A stretch of 64,000 bases of DNA from contig NC_042524.1 of NCBI RefSeq assembly GCF_900963305.1, forward strand, positions 6,123,764 to 6,187,763, written 5' to 3'. Made by a program: the position numbers and the translations under genes. Of the stretch, positions 21,819 to 34,226 are shown piece after piece. Every line of letters begins with the position of its first letter. Positions within the stretch are counted from its first letter, which is position 1. Below the pieces are notes generated by a model. It did no database searches and was not told where the DNA came from. It saw only the letters and a list, made by a program, of their open reading frames with translations. The stretch is from Echeneis naucrates (lineage: Eukaryota; Chordata; Actinopteri; Carangiformes; Echeneidae).

Positions 21819-24800
21819 ATATAAAAGACTAAAATCCTTCTTTGAGGATTCAACGTGAAAACAATGAAAAGGGACTTATGGCTTATGTTTTAGTTTTCAG
21901 ATGCAGCAACATCTGTTTTCAGTGAAAAAGCTTGACAGATATCTCCCTCAGGAGTTGAGGGAGAGTTTATATTGGACTCAGTGTGGTGCTGACCAGACAC
22001 AACTCCACATGAATGATGCTGCCACCTAATTAAGACATAGACAACTGCTTGCTAACAAATTAAAAGCTAGTGGCACCCCATTGAGATTTGGTGGTCGCCA
22101 TCTTGGTTTTTTTAAACCAGAAATATGGGTTGCCATTTGTGGTACACTCCAAATTACACCTAACGCTGTCCTGTTCACCCTACTGTCCAAACTATTTTCT
22201 CCAAATGTCACAAAATTAAATGAGCATCATGTTGTATTTCAGAAGAAACTGCCAACTGAGACAATAAGCTTCTGACTGAAGTAATGAATTAAGGCAGAAG
22301 CTGGGCCCATTTCTGTCCATTTCTGACACAAATCAGTTATTTATGTTGAACCGAGCCATCTGTGATGGCCGCACAGTGACAAGATATGAAACATCGTTGA
22401 ACATATATGTTTTGTAATACTGGGACATTAAACTATGTGGCTCAGATATAAAAGGATCTTCTCCCTTCTGCCTGACAGGTCAGATAATCTAAGCTGGCTG
22501 CAGTTGTCCTGATCTACACTCATCTGCTGAACGCACCATCCTTTAAGTGTCCACACAGAGCCAGAACTCATCTCTTTGTCAACTCAACATTCTCGCCAAG
22601 GATGAACAATTTTGGAGGCATTGATGAAAGTGAATGCTTCAGAGCAGACGGGCTTCACTGATGATTTCTATTTACACTTCAGTACTTTGATGAAGGTTGT
22701 GTGGAAGTGTTGGGTTTAAGTTGTATGTCACACAGTCTGTTCACCATGCAAACAACAGATACCTCAGAATGATGCAGCTTTTGGGATGTCTTTTCTTTAT
22801 TTTGTATTATTTCATTTGAGTTTTTTATGGGTTAATGTCTCCAGCGATATTTTGATAACAGTTCAGAGACCTCCCATTCAAGATGCCTCCGCATGTTCTC
22901 TGCTGTTAGAATAAGAAATCTGATGTTTTACGGCGATGGGGCTGCTGGAAAAACACAAGTGACCTTAATGCCCACTGCAGCCACGTACGTGATCCGGCCA
23001 CTGAGTCTGAGGGGGGATTAGGAAAACAGAGGGGGAGCGTCCCTCTCTTTGAAGCAGAGATGCTGAAACAGGCAACCGGAACAAAACACACACAGGAACA
23101 ATAAGCCTTCATAAATTAGCACACAAAGGCAGTGCGACAAAACCTGCACAAAGGAAATGCTGTGTTTTTCTCTCTTTCCCCCGTGTCTCTCTGCTGTGAT
23201 ATCACAGTTTCTACTTCACACTCCTCATTCCACCTCAGCTTCACTCATGTTCACTGTGTCCACGGTTCAACTAGCTTTAAAACCAGAACCAGCTGTTATA
23301 CTTCAGGACTTATGGTGTCATTGGCTTATAGTTTGTACCTATGTTTTATGTAAAAGATGTGATTTTTTATTTTTTATTTTTTTGGCTAAGACATTTGTTT
23401 TTTCTTTTGAACGGGTTTATTTAGATTGTGATATTGGTGATATTGTCAAATGGTTGAGACAAATTAAAATTAACCAGACAGAAAGTCTTTTTTTGTTTTT
23501 GACTAAAATTGTATATTAGATCCCTGGCATAATAGTTCAACACATTGTTCACTGTTTGCTTTAGTCACAGATCATTAAAGATTTTAAGCCCATTTCGACT
23601 CCTTTCTTTTCACTCTTGAATCCAATAGGAAGTAAACACATTTTCATCCTTCTGCTCATTTCACTGATAAAAGGCAGCACGGCCCTGATAATACTGCAAC
23701 CACATCGCTCTGGAGAGAAATAGCCTTGAATTTATATTTATCTACAGTTTAGCAGCTTTAAGCTTCACTTTGCACGTAAAGGCATTGCGAGTATAGCATA
23801 AGTAGCATATTATAAATTGCTCTAGGGAGCAAATATCAGTTTCATTCTCCCTGGGGCTGATAATGGAAATAATACTTGAGCTCCTGTGAGATCACCTATG
23901 TTAAAGAAAGCGAACCCTGATGCCTTTAAAATAAATAAAAGTAAGTATGGCTGTATTTGTCATTTAGCCTTTTTTGTCTGTTTCACCTTCATAAACATCT
24001 CATCAGCTGTGACTGGAGCTTCTGTTTCACTCAGGGAACATGACATTTCTGCCACCTTTTGTCCAGCAGTGGTAGTGTCTCTGAGATTAGTTTAAAAAAT
24101 GCAAATGAGCATAAGACCATGAGGAATGTGTTACTTAACATGCAGGAGGTTAACGACACCAACATCATCCCAGCTATGAAATAAGAACATATTGAAAATA
24201 AATATGAAAATATTAACACATGACTGCTAGCTGCCATTCAATGAGCAATTGTCTACTGGATTTTATCCTTTATGGGGCCTTTTTCATCTCCTTTTCCTTT
24301 CTCTGTTATACAATAAACATCAAAAATAAGTGAGCTATAAGAAAAGCATATCCTTTAACATGACTGGCCAACCAGGTCAGCTGACAGTGTAGATTTTATA
24401 AACACAAACGGTGTTGTAACAAATAGCTGGAGTCACATTTCACTCTTAATTGAACAGGTCCGCAACCTCTCTGTTGGATGAATTTCTGGATTTTTTGTAC
24501 AATTGTTTACCTACATTTTAGAGTTCATATACTGTAGCGTTGAAAGAAAACAAAAATCATGTGACAGCAATTCCTTTAACCCTCCTGTTTCTCACAGGTG
24601 TGTGTGTGTGGGGGGGGCATTGGGCATTGGTTTTATCCTGATTAGGTTTCAGTCAATGACAAGCAACTTTGGGTTTTTTCTGGAAGTGTTGCATAATTTA
24701 GAGGCACAAAATAAACTCTGCAAATCCTCTATTAAGTTTTTAACAGGCCTATTCAGCAGAGGGATATCTTGTCCTCGTCCACTGACAGTCATGTCACTGC

Positions 24801-25031
24801 GGATTTTGTACCTGCCATGGAAAGCGTGTCTACCGGGTGCTTTAAAGGATATTGAATTGGCAACATTCTCGGTTTGTCATCAGTCTAAACGTCTTAACGG
24901 CACCCAAGGATCTTCACTCTGTGCCTCACCATGACTAAATCTATTTTAAACTGTGAACAAATAAAGCCTGTGATGACTAACAGCATAAGGCTCTCATTTG
25001 CTTCTTTAATTCTGTGGGTGCTCAAACGGAG
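21819..25031. other. intergenic, aifm to liat1
   Basis: The interval is mostly AT-rich with no gene recognised. A block at about 22040-22320, including ggtggtcgccatcttggttt, resembles a dispersed fish repeat and gives two unsupported open frames. The last part, about 24600-25031, is the likely 3' untranslated region of liat1; I did not find a good minus-strand poly(A) signal there. A poly-G run lies near 24611. Confidence 0.35.
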
Positions 25032-26914
25032 TCATGATGCATTCTCCTGTTGGTCAGATTCAGTCTCTGTGCTCTCTTTAGGAAAAGTCTGCCTCAAGGC
25101 ATCCGGGGTCTCTTTCATCAAAGCCTCTCTATGTTCAATGTAACGCTGTCGCCGCTTGGCCCTATACAGCTCCAACCTCTTCTCCTCAGCCTGGGCGTCC
25201 TCCAGCACTCCCTCCCACCTCAGGCTCTCCCTGGCCTGGGTGCTGAGTGCTGACATATACCCCTGTGCTGGAGCTCCGCCGCAGCTAGGGTTGTTTGTGA
25301 CTGTCAGAGGAGTAAGTGAATTCTTTGGCTGCTTTTTGTTTCTACGTCCACTGCCAGCAAGCCCCTCTCCATCCTTCTTACTAGTCGTCTTGAGCCTGGG
25401 AAGTTGACTGGGACTCTGAGCAGACAGCAAGGACACTGGCAAGGTCTCAGGATGCAAAGATGCAATCTGAGGTTTCTCTGTAGGAAGGGAACATAAACAT
25501 GTAGATGCTTGCGCAGCATGGAGAAAACGGGGGTTTAGATTACCAAAGGCTCGGTTTACAGAAGTAGCTTTAAAAGGCTGGTAAAGGGAATGGCACCGGG
25601 CGGCCTATTCTCTGATGACCTATTGAAGCCTATGGGGAATCTTCTGCCATCATCACAAGATGCCAACTGCTGTTACTACATTGTGTGTATTTACAGTGAC
25701 CTTCATGTGAACTCAACTTCGGGTCAGTTCAAATTCTTTTTTCCTGATCTTGGTTCAGTCTGTGCTGCTCTACTCTTCAGCATGACTAATTACATTTGCA
25801 TGCCACAGGAGAGGTTTAGGACTTTCATTATGTGACAGTTTATATGAGAATAGTTTGTGTTCTTTGGCAACATTTACTCCACTAGAAATATGTATCTCAT
25901 GGTCTGCTTTTACAGGATCTGCTTTTAATAAAAAATGAAGCACAATAAGTTCATTTCCTTTCCCGTAACAAAGCCTGAAGTCCCAAATCTATCTTTCAAT
26001 CCTTGATTTCTGTGTGCCTAATGCATATTACATTTTTGCTGATTTTTTAAGGTTTTTCTTTGAAAGCCATGATGGGCTTTGCTTGATTTGCGTGACCAAC
26101 CATCAAACCTCCTAAATATAAACTATTCATTTTAAAATAATAGAAGACAGATAGCAAAATCTTGAAACAATGACTGTTTTGCTCAATAAAATATTGACAT
26201 GATAAATTGATTCCTTAAGTGTTGTAAATTAACTTTCTGCTGATTCATGAATCAATTTAATTTTCAGTAAGCTGGTGTCTGAATTCCACGTGCAGCTGGC
26301 ATATGAGTAAAATATTTGTCCACTTCTGGATAAATAAAACTGAATTCATCAGTGCCCTGTGCTTCACTTCACTATTTCCATTTGAAGCAGCCTTAGTGTT
26401 CTGCAAATTTCTAATAAAAGTTGTCCTTTTGGCTCCACTTATTTGACAGCTGTAGTTTGTAGTCTGAGTTCTAAAAGTATACATTCAAAACAACAGCAAC
26501 ATGCTACTCACACACAAACACATAAACAATATTTTAACGAACTAACTAGATAGTTAGTTAATCAACTATTTGATTAAAGAATGTAAGTGACTTAAAGTTT
26601 TGTACATACCAAAACTAACGAAAACTCTAAAGACAGCCTTTTCACATTAAAGTTACTGTTTCAGAGTTTCACAGTTTTCACAGCTGTACAGTGAATGTAA
26701 AGCTAAAGTTGTTTTTACGTGTGTTTCCTGAGGGGATGGAGGAAGCTGAGCCTTTCTTCCGTTTCTTCTTCTTCTTCTTCTTCTTCTTGTTGTCACAGGT
26801 CCTGGCAGCCTGGATCAGAGAGCAGCTCCTGCTTTCTGGCATCATGTCACCCAGAGACACTGCTGAGAGTCTGAATTCAGTTTGGACATTTAGGGCCTTT
26901 TCAGAGTTTAACAT
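25032..26914 (-). CDS. liat1: LIAT1-like protein (ligand of ATE1), 213 aa
   Basis: Two coding exons: 26914-26719 and 25477-25032 (642 nt), joined in phase 1 across a 1.24-kb intron. The start is the first ATG after an in-frame stop, giving MLNSEKALNVQTEF. A basic run of nine lysines followed by RKK (about residues 45-57) is encoded by an uninterrupted GAA/AAG repeat (TTC on the plus strand, about 26765-26788). The C-terminal domain ESLRWEGVLEDAQAEEKRLE followed by LYRAKRRQRYIEHREALMK is the conserved LIAT1 block, which in mammals binds the arginyltransferase ATE1. Mammalian LIAT1 is intrinsically disordered, with a lysine-rich segment tied to JMJD6 and the nucleolus. The middle of this protein, rich in Ser, Lys and Gly, also looks disordered. 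Human LIAT1 (C17orf97) lies at 17p13.3, in keeping with the neighbours. Identification is from motif memory. Confidence 0.75.
26759..26790. repeat. (TTC)n trinucleotide repeat within liat1 coding exon
   Basis: Eight to nine TTC units on the plus strand encode the lysine run of the minus-strand LIAT1-like protein. Confidence 0.85.
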
Positions 26915-29900
26915 TACAAACACACAAACGTGCAAATCTTCGTGTGCTCACCTGAGACGGGGGGGGGGGCGAAATGTATCAGCAGCCTGCTGGCAAACAT
27001 GAAACTAATTAATTTTCTGTCATCGAAACAAACGTCTGAGCAAACCAAACCAAACGTGAGGAGACATTGAAGCTTCCCTCCGGAGCTTCACACCGAAGAA
27101 GAGCCGCTTTGGATGTTTCCTGTTTGTTCCGGGACACGTTTCGACGCGTCTCCGTGGCAACCACACCTTCCTCTCAGCAACCCCCAACAACTGCCGCAAA
27201 CTGACGTGAAACTGTCGTAACGAGACAACTAGAAAACAAAATGAAACAAAACAAAACAAACAAACAGAGAGAGACGCAGAGCTACAACAGCAAGATATTA
27301 AAGACAAATATTTTAATTTTGGAGCCAGAAATGTACAGGAATACACAAAGGAAGCCAGTGAAGAGACACTTAATAATAACATCAATTTACACAAATCCAC
27401 ACCAATGCAGATCTATGAAACGTTATGGTTGACAAAAGGTTTCCTCAAAATATTTAAATTAAAGTGGGATTAAGTAATAAAAAAAAAGACAGACTAAGCA
27501 GCCCGCCTTTAGAAATAGAGATGTGGTCTCTTTGTCAATAAAATGAGCTTACTGCATCACACCATTTTGTTATTGCTGCCTGGATTCAGAGTTATTTTTA
27601 TTTTTTACTGTTAATATATTAACATAATTCTGTACGAAACGAAACGAAAAAGCACTGTCGGACTGAAATATTTAAGGGAAGAGGAAAAGACCAAAAAAAA
27701 AAAAGAAAAAAAAGTTTTGACTACTGTTCAAGGAACTGATGACTGTGAAACAGCAGAATGTGTTCCTGGGGATTTTTTTATGCTCTCATAACATCCACAG
27801 CACACAGTGTGGTATTTCCTAGGGAGTTTCCATCTTATTCCAGTTCCACAGAATCCATTCCCCCGCTGGTTCCTGAATACAGTAAACACAGAGAGTGAGA
27901 GAGACTGTGAAGCTCTGGTCCTTATAAAGCAGCCTGTTGCGCCCACTGTGACCTTTCTGATAATTGCTGGATAACTGCATTTGAATTATGTGCCGTTGTG
28001 TCAGCTTTTAAAACAGCAGACATAATCACTGAGCTCAAAGTTTGTCTAGCTTCTGTATTGTATCTTCTTCGACATACCTGAGCTCTTCCAGTGAAAACTC
28101 CAGGAAGAAAGAAGATAAATCATGATGCTGAGTCAGAGGAGACACGTCACATTTATTCATAGTAAAGTGACAAAGGTCACAGTGAGATGCAGACTTGATG
28201 GAGGTGGATTTTAAACAGCATTTCTTAGAGGAGACAGAGACCTGGCTGTCAGAATACTGTTAAAACTAAATCATACAGGCAGAATGAACCATTAATTACC
28301 AACACAAAGCACATTGAGCTGAAAACTACACTTCTGTATTTTCACACAACCTTCGACCCACAATTTGCAGGGTTATTTATTCTACTATGTCATGTGACTG
28401 GTTGCGTTTTTATGCGTAATGAACCCTGCCCCAGCCCTTGTCCTGTGCTGATGAACTTGCGAGTCACGAATGTTGGGGGGGGGGGGGAGGGGACTTGCCG
28501 GATTCTCCATCTGGTGCAGTCATCATTGTACAAAACGGACTTGAGGTACAGTATGGCATTTGTCTGCAAGACCGATTTTCAAAAAGAGCTCAACAGCTTT
28601 TGCAAACATGCCAAAGAAAATTTAGTTTGAAGGGAACTTGTACACGAGTGCCCTACAAATTGCAAACCAATCACACTGAATGTTTTACAGAAGGGAGTTT
28701 AAACTGACTCGTATATCGCCAGGCTTTGTAGATATGTATGACAGTTGGTACACAGAGTTTTCAGAGAGCAGCTGGATCGTGTTACTTGGTGCAGTTGGTA
28801 ATTCTATGTTAAATGTGTTGCATAACAGATACAGCATTCAAATCCTTTTTGGAGCTGATTAATGTCTGAAATTAAATTACTAAAGAGAGGCACAAGCAAA
28901 ACTTGTCAACCCTCTAATTGGCTAGTTTCCTGCATTAATTAGTTATAGAATTTGATTTGATCAAAAATGAAGCGACCTAACAATCTCACTTCCCGCCCAT
29001 TCTTGCTGAAAAATGCTTTTGTTTAGTCTTATTCCGACAATGTCTGGTGTGAGCAGCTCTCTCCAGGTCATTCAGCAGCATAATGTTTAGACTCTGACTA
29101 AACCACCACCACTTTTTTAGTTTAGATTGAAAATGTACTCAGATGATTACAGCCATGGCTCTGCTGCATGAACCACCTTGTACCCAACTCCCTCTGCCCC
29201 CACTTATGTTTTCATGTTGGTATGTGGTGTATTCTTTTTTATTTTATTTACATGTGGTGTCCCATCATGCTTCATGGCTCCATTGTGTACGGCAAACTCT
29301 TGAGCTGAGATGTTAACCAGCCTCAATGAGTCCTTTAAGCCACTAAAGTCTCAAGTGTTGCTCTAAAATGTCTTTTAACATTACCCAGCATCTTCACTGT
29401 GCTTTTGGAAACATTATATATTGATTTCTACCTCTGGGAAGAGTAAATGTTGTTCATTTATAGACAGCTTGCCTAAATGAGAGCTGATGGGCTTCATAGG
29501 AAAATCTTCTGACATTTCTCTTTTTTTTTCATTTGTAATGGAGGCTTCACATTACCAATTGTGTCTTGTAAGTAACAACAATAAACCCACACTTGCATTC
29601 ATTCCAGGTTTGATTAATTCTGTCTGCATTTAGCTTTTGCCCATGCTACTTGCCAAAGAGGTTCACATACTTTTTTATAGGCTAAAAATATTTTAATCTT
29701 TTAATCTTTTCAATTAATCATTGTGTGTCATTATTTAAGATAGATTATGTTTGTTCATAATTGTAACTTGGACGAAGCTCTGATCATATTTTAGGAAAAA
29801 TAAATATGAATAACGGGAGATCATTTTCCAAACAACCAAACAACCACAAACTGCTAGAGAGGTGAGCTCATGCCACATGATTTCCAAATATGTTAATAGC

Positions 29901-32100
29901 AGGCTTAGTTAAAAAAAAAAAAAAAGCGCCCATGACTGTGAGGCAATAAGCTACCTGTGACAGTGAACAACTTTTAAATGATTATCATCTCCACAGACAT
30001 AACCTCATATCCTTGTGGTGGGAAGTGATTATGTCTCATGGTTAGTCCAGTTACTGACAAAGAATCCAAAAATATGCCAAGGTCAAAAATCAGACTAATG
30101 GTTTTGGCAAATTCATATTGAAAATCTGAAAGGTCACAGTAAATCTACCTTTACTTAAATGTTCAGTGAGCATTAAAAGAATTCTAAACATAGTTCTTTT
30201 AAAACAGGCAGAGGAAGAGGAAGACGTGGAATGAGACAGCGGATTTGGTCTCGTGTGGATTTGCTGTGTGTGCTCACTGTGTCAGGTGACAGTGAGGACG
30301 AAGCTTCTCCAACTGCAGTAACCTTAAAGCTGCAGAGCAACAAGCCGGAGAGAGAGAGAGAGAGAGCGGCCTTACAGTCCTCGCTATGCGAGTGTCTGTG
30401 TGCATCAGTGTTAGCGATGCAAATACATTTTGACCTGCTGATGTCTCAAGCGGCCATTTGCTAACTCTTCCACTGAATAATAGCACAACTTTAGCGCCAT
30501 TAGATGCAGGTTTCATCTGAAACATTGAGAGCTGCTTTGTCAGCAAATCTACCTGAACATTTTATTGCATCACTGGCAGATCACCATTCGACACACATCA
30601 GTCAGACGGAGAGTTGCATCTAAGCTGCATAAATGCTGTCAAAGATGGCCGTCGGATAGCTGAGGTTTCCAAGGATGGTTAAATCTATCAAAGGTCCTGA
30701 AACCAAAAATAAGATGTTAAAGCCAATTATTTCACATTCACATTCATTTATGACTGAGCAACATTTAGGTACAAAATTAAAAAGATGAAAACCTTAAAGC
30801 AAGCCTCGGGATAGTCACATGAAATATTAAAATGTCATGTTTTAAAAGAATAAAGAGCATTTTCTTTAATCTTGGTGTCAGTGTTTTTTCTTAAAAATAG
30901 TACATTTAGGGATTTTTTTTTCACAACACAGCCCCTCTTGGGGTGGAAGCACCAGGCACCAAGCACCAATGTGGCTAAAGTTAAGGTTAAGATTATTAAA
31001 GGTTCTGTTTTGCAGTTTCTGAATTAATTAAAAGTGTTTTATCTTCTCCTCTTACTTCAGGGCCCTGGTCATGCCAGTTGATGTCAGCTGACAGCTAACC
31101 GTTTGCCAAGCATTGTAGGTTATATTTTATTAGGCCCCTGGGGTCCGTGGAGCTTGTGAAGCTACTGGCTTTGACCAGTTTTTTTATGAAGAGATGGTTG
31201 AAGCCCAGATTTATAATTACTGCTCAATAGACCTGTTTCAGTTGCAGATAAGAAAATCTAAATGTCATAAAGGAAGAGAAAACCTGTCAGCTATTAGCAG
31301 CCATCACAGCTGAAAGCCATTCAGCCAACAGTCACTTCCACTTCAGGTATGTCTGTCTGTCTGACAGATTCACCACAAAGACATGTTACAACAGATAGAC
31401 TAACAGGCTTGGCCATCACTGCTTGATTGAAAAGGCTCGATAGGAAGAAAGGAAGGGGGCCTCTGTGAACAGTTCAAGGAGCCAACTTGAAACACATTAT
31501 GAAACATGTGCGGCGAAGTCAAGAGTTGACGGGTTTACTGAAGTACCTGTAGCCTGAGCCTCTTAATGGATCTTTGCATTTAGTCTCAAGGCCCTGCTCT
31601 CTGAAAAGTTATATGTTAAGCATTTTTATCTAATAAATACCCTGCCTGTTTTATTTTTGTTCCTTTTTTTAACAGGTGCTGCTTCAAATTTTACTCTTGC
31701 TTTTCCCCTTTAGTTTTGGCTTGTGCACTTTTGGTTTTGTTTTCTGTGATTTCAGAACAGGGAGAAATTATAGTGAATATTCTATACTCACATATTCAAT
31801 GGATATATTAAGATGGCTATAAGGACTTGAACTGACCTCCTTTGAAAACGAGATGATATTATTATATAGTTAGTATTCCACTCCATACCAAAATATGTCA
31901 TATGTCAAAATATGTCATAACTTGAAAATATGTCAAGTTAATATGGTTAATGAAAATTTTTAAGCTGCAGAGCAAAATCTTCTACATGAAGTGATATTTT
32001 AGTATTACTATTGTTTAAATTATTATTATTTAAAAAACAAACTAACAACAACAACAAAAAAAAAAAGGATTATCTCTGAAATAGTGTCTATAAACTGCTG
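26915..32100. other. intergenic, liat1 upstream to mir-22 host promoter
   Basis: Just upstream of liat1 (about 26930-27200) the sequence is more GC-rich, a promoter candidate. GTCTCCGTGGCAAC at 27148-27161 is one base off an RFX X-box. Then about 4.9 kb of AT-rich DNA follows with short poly-A, poly-T and poly-G runs (for example 28471-28485, 29913-29925). I recognise no exon, RNA hairpin or repeat family in it. Confidence 0.4.
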
Positions 32101-32139
32101 AGCAGAGAAGAAGTGTCCACTTTCACTTCGGTGGAAAAC

Positions 32140-32580
32140 CTCGGCAGCTCCTCTGCTCAATCTGCTGCCTCACTCCGCCGCTCCGGGAGGGCGCGTCAAA
32201 TCCCGGCCGACTCTGACGTACGCTGCTCGTGTCGCCTACGTCATTACGCTGCCAGCTGATCGGAGTGGGAAGCCGGGAGTGTGTCTGACTTGGGTGTGTG
32301 TGTGTGTGAGAGAGAGAGAGAGAAATGGGTAGAGATAGAGAGGGTGTGTGTGTGTGGAGGGGGGGGGGCAGGAGTTGTGTAAAAGGGACTGAAGTCCTGT
32401 GCTGCTTTATCCGCTGCTGCCGCTCCGAAAAGCCGATTCACCGCCAGACAGAGAACCGCTGCCAAGGGGGGATGTTAAAGCAGCAGACACCGACACACCC
32501 AGCTGAAGCTCCGGGACTCCGCCGAGCAGAGTGGGCGAGGCAGCCTGAACTCCTGGAGCGGCCCGGCCGGCGGTGAAGGT
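32140..32580 (+). promoter_or_regulatory. CpG-rich promoter and first exon of mir-22 host transcript
   Basis: A sharply CpG-rich block stands in otherwise AT-rich DNA. It holds TGACGTA at 32214-32220 and its inverse TACGTCA at 32237-32243, then GT and GA repeats (32296-32324), and a GC-rich stretch ending at a possible donor (GAAG before GTGGGC, about 32578). No protein frame is convincing. The next supported exon on this strand carries mir-22, and in mammals mir-22 is exonic in the noncoding host gene MIR22HG, so I infer the same here. Confidence 0.55.
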
Positions 32581-34188
32581 GGGCGGTGTGGCTGAGTGTC
32601 AGTGAGCCTGTCGGTGTGCGTCTCTGCCGGGGAGAGACTCGGTCCAGTCCGGTCGGTCCGCTTTAGCCTGTGGCGGCTCCGTGACCCAGTTCGAGGGGAA
32701 AAGGTCCTTAACACACGAACGACTTTATTCAAGTCAGATCCACCTCCCCAGGTCTGATTTCTGTTGTGCTGTCGGGGGTTTCTGCACAGTTTGGCGTCGT
32801 CTGATTTTCCGGATTAGATGTTGGAGTTGTGGCTGAAGGCCTGTCTGTGTGTCACAGATCAAATGGCCCAGGCCCGCTGACAGGGGAGCTGTTAGGATTT
32901 ATGGGCACCCTAGAAATGTGACATTTGGCCACCCGGCCACAGCCCCCCCCTGCTCCTGCAAATCTAATCAACATTCAGATGATTGGCAGGGTGAAATGTG
33001 GCCAGAGGCTTCGGAGAAGGGCTGCATGGAGTATTTGCACAGGCAGGGCTGATAGCAACCAGGAGGCTGGGGATGAAATTTGCTAAAAAGTCCGGCTTGT
33101 GTTTAAATGAATACAGAAGGAAGCAGGAAATATACAGATTGAGATTAAGACTATTTTGTATCAGAGCCACCTTGCAGCACATTTGGGAATCTTGTACACA
33201 AGTCTCCAGAGAATTAGTATATAACAAGATGTTGCATTTGCAAGTTGAGGTGTGCATTTGCGTAATCGGAACTTGTCAAAGCTTCTTAAATTTTGCTGAG
33301 TTCATTATAGGCCAAGGAATAAGCCTGTGCTCAAGTAGGGGATAGGTGAAAATCAGGAAGATAACTGAAGCCGAGTCATTGCTCAGAAATGCAGTGACAC
33401 CAGCAGACATCTGGCAGAGATGGAGGATTTCTCCAAATGAAAGATAAGTTTACGAACACAACTATTACAAGAAAATGACTGTAGATATTTATGTAAACCA
33501 CTGAAACATTTTTAAAGCAGGTGACGTAACAAAGAATTTAGGCCTCCCTGTCCAGCTCTGGGCCCTCGGGTCTCCTTTACAATCTTTTAAACTTCTATAA
33601 AACATTTTAAAAGCAGAATTACAACCGAGTCAAAGTAGCCCTTTCTCTGAGATGAATGCTTAGAGGGGAGAAGCTTACTGTAGTATATATTACAGTGATG
33701 GAGTCTGTCTTACATAATTGTACAGCCAGAGTTCAGTGTGCTGGTAGGAATGCGTAATAGGCTGTATCACGAGCTACATTTCTACCATTGCAACCCAGGA
33801 GTGTGACATAAGCCACTCTGTCAATGAAGATCACATGGAAATAGCAGGGTGTCAGCTAAAAAGGCAACTCATCTTGTCTACATGTGTTTTCCCTGCATCC
33901 ATGGAAAGACAGCAACCTTCCTTAGAGCTGCTCTATTGCTTACATTTGCAGAAGTGAAGCCATCTTGCTCAACTTGGGTTACACCCATCATTCCTATTGC
34001 ATGCCTTGTCAAAGGAGGATGGGGCAAGAAGGGATGTGTTATGTTGGTTAATTTAAGGAAAAAAAAAACCCCAGTTCTTTAAAACAAAATGGCACAGGCA
34101 GCCCGAGGACAGGCTTACAGGCGTCATAGAGCACATTCCCATCCCCCAGGATGTCATGAATTCAAAATGGCATTCAGCTATTCCTCTT

Positions 34189-34226
<38 letters not shown>

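Noticed and set aside
34192-34222. Poly-A tract as tail of a retroposed gene or SINE
   Set aside because: No recognisable element or target-site duplication next to it; treated as a simple run.
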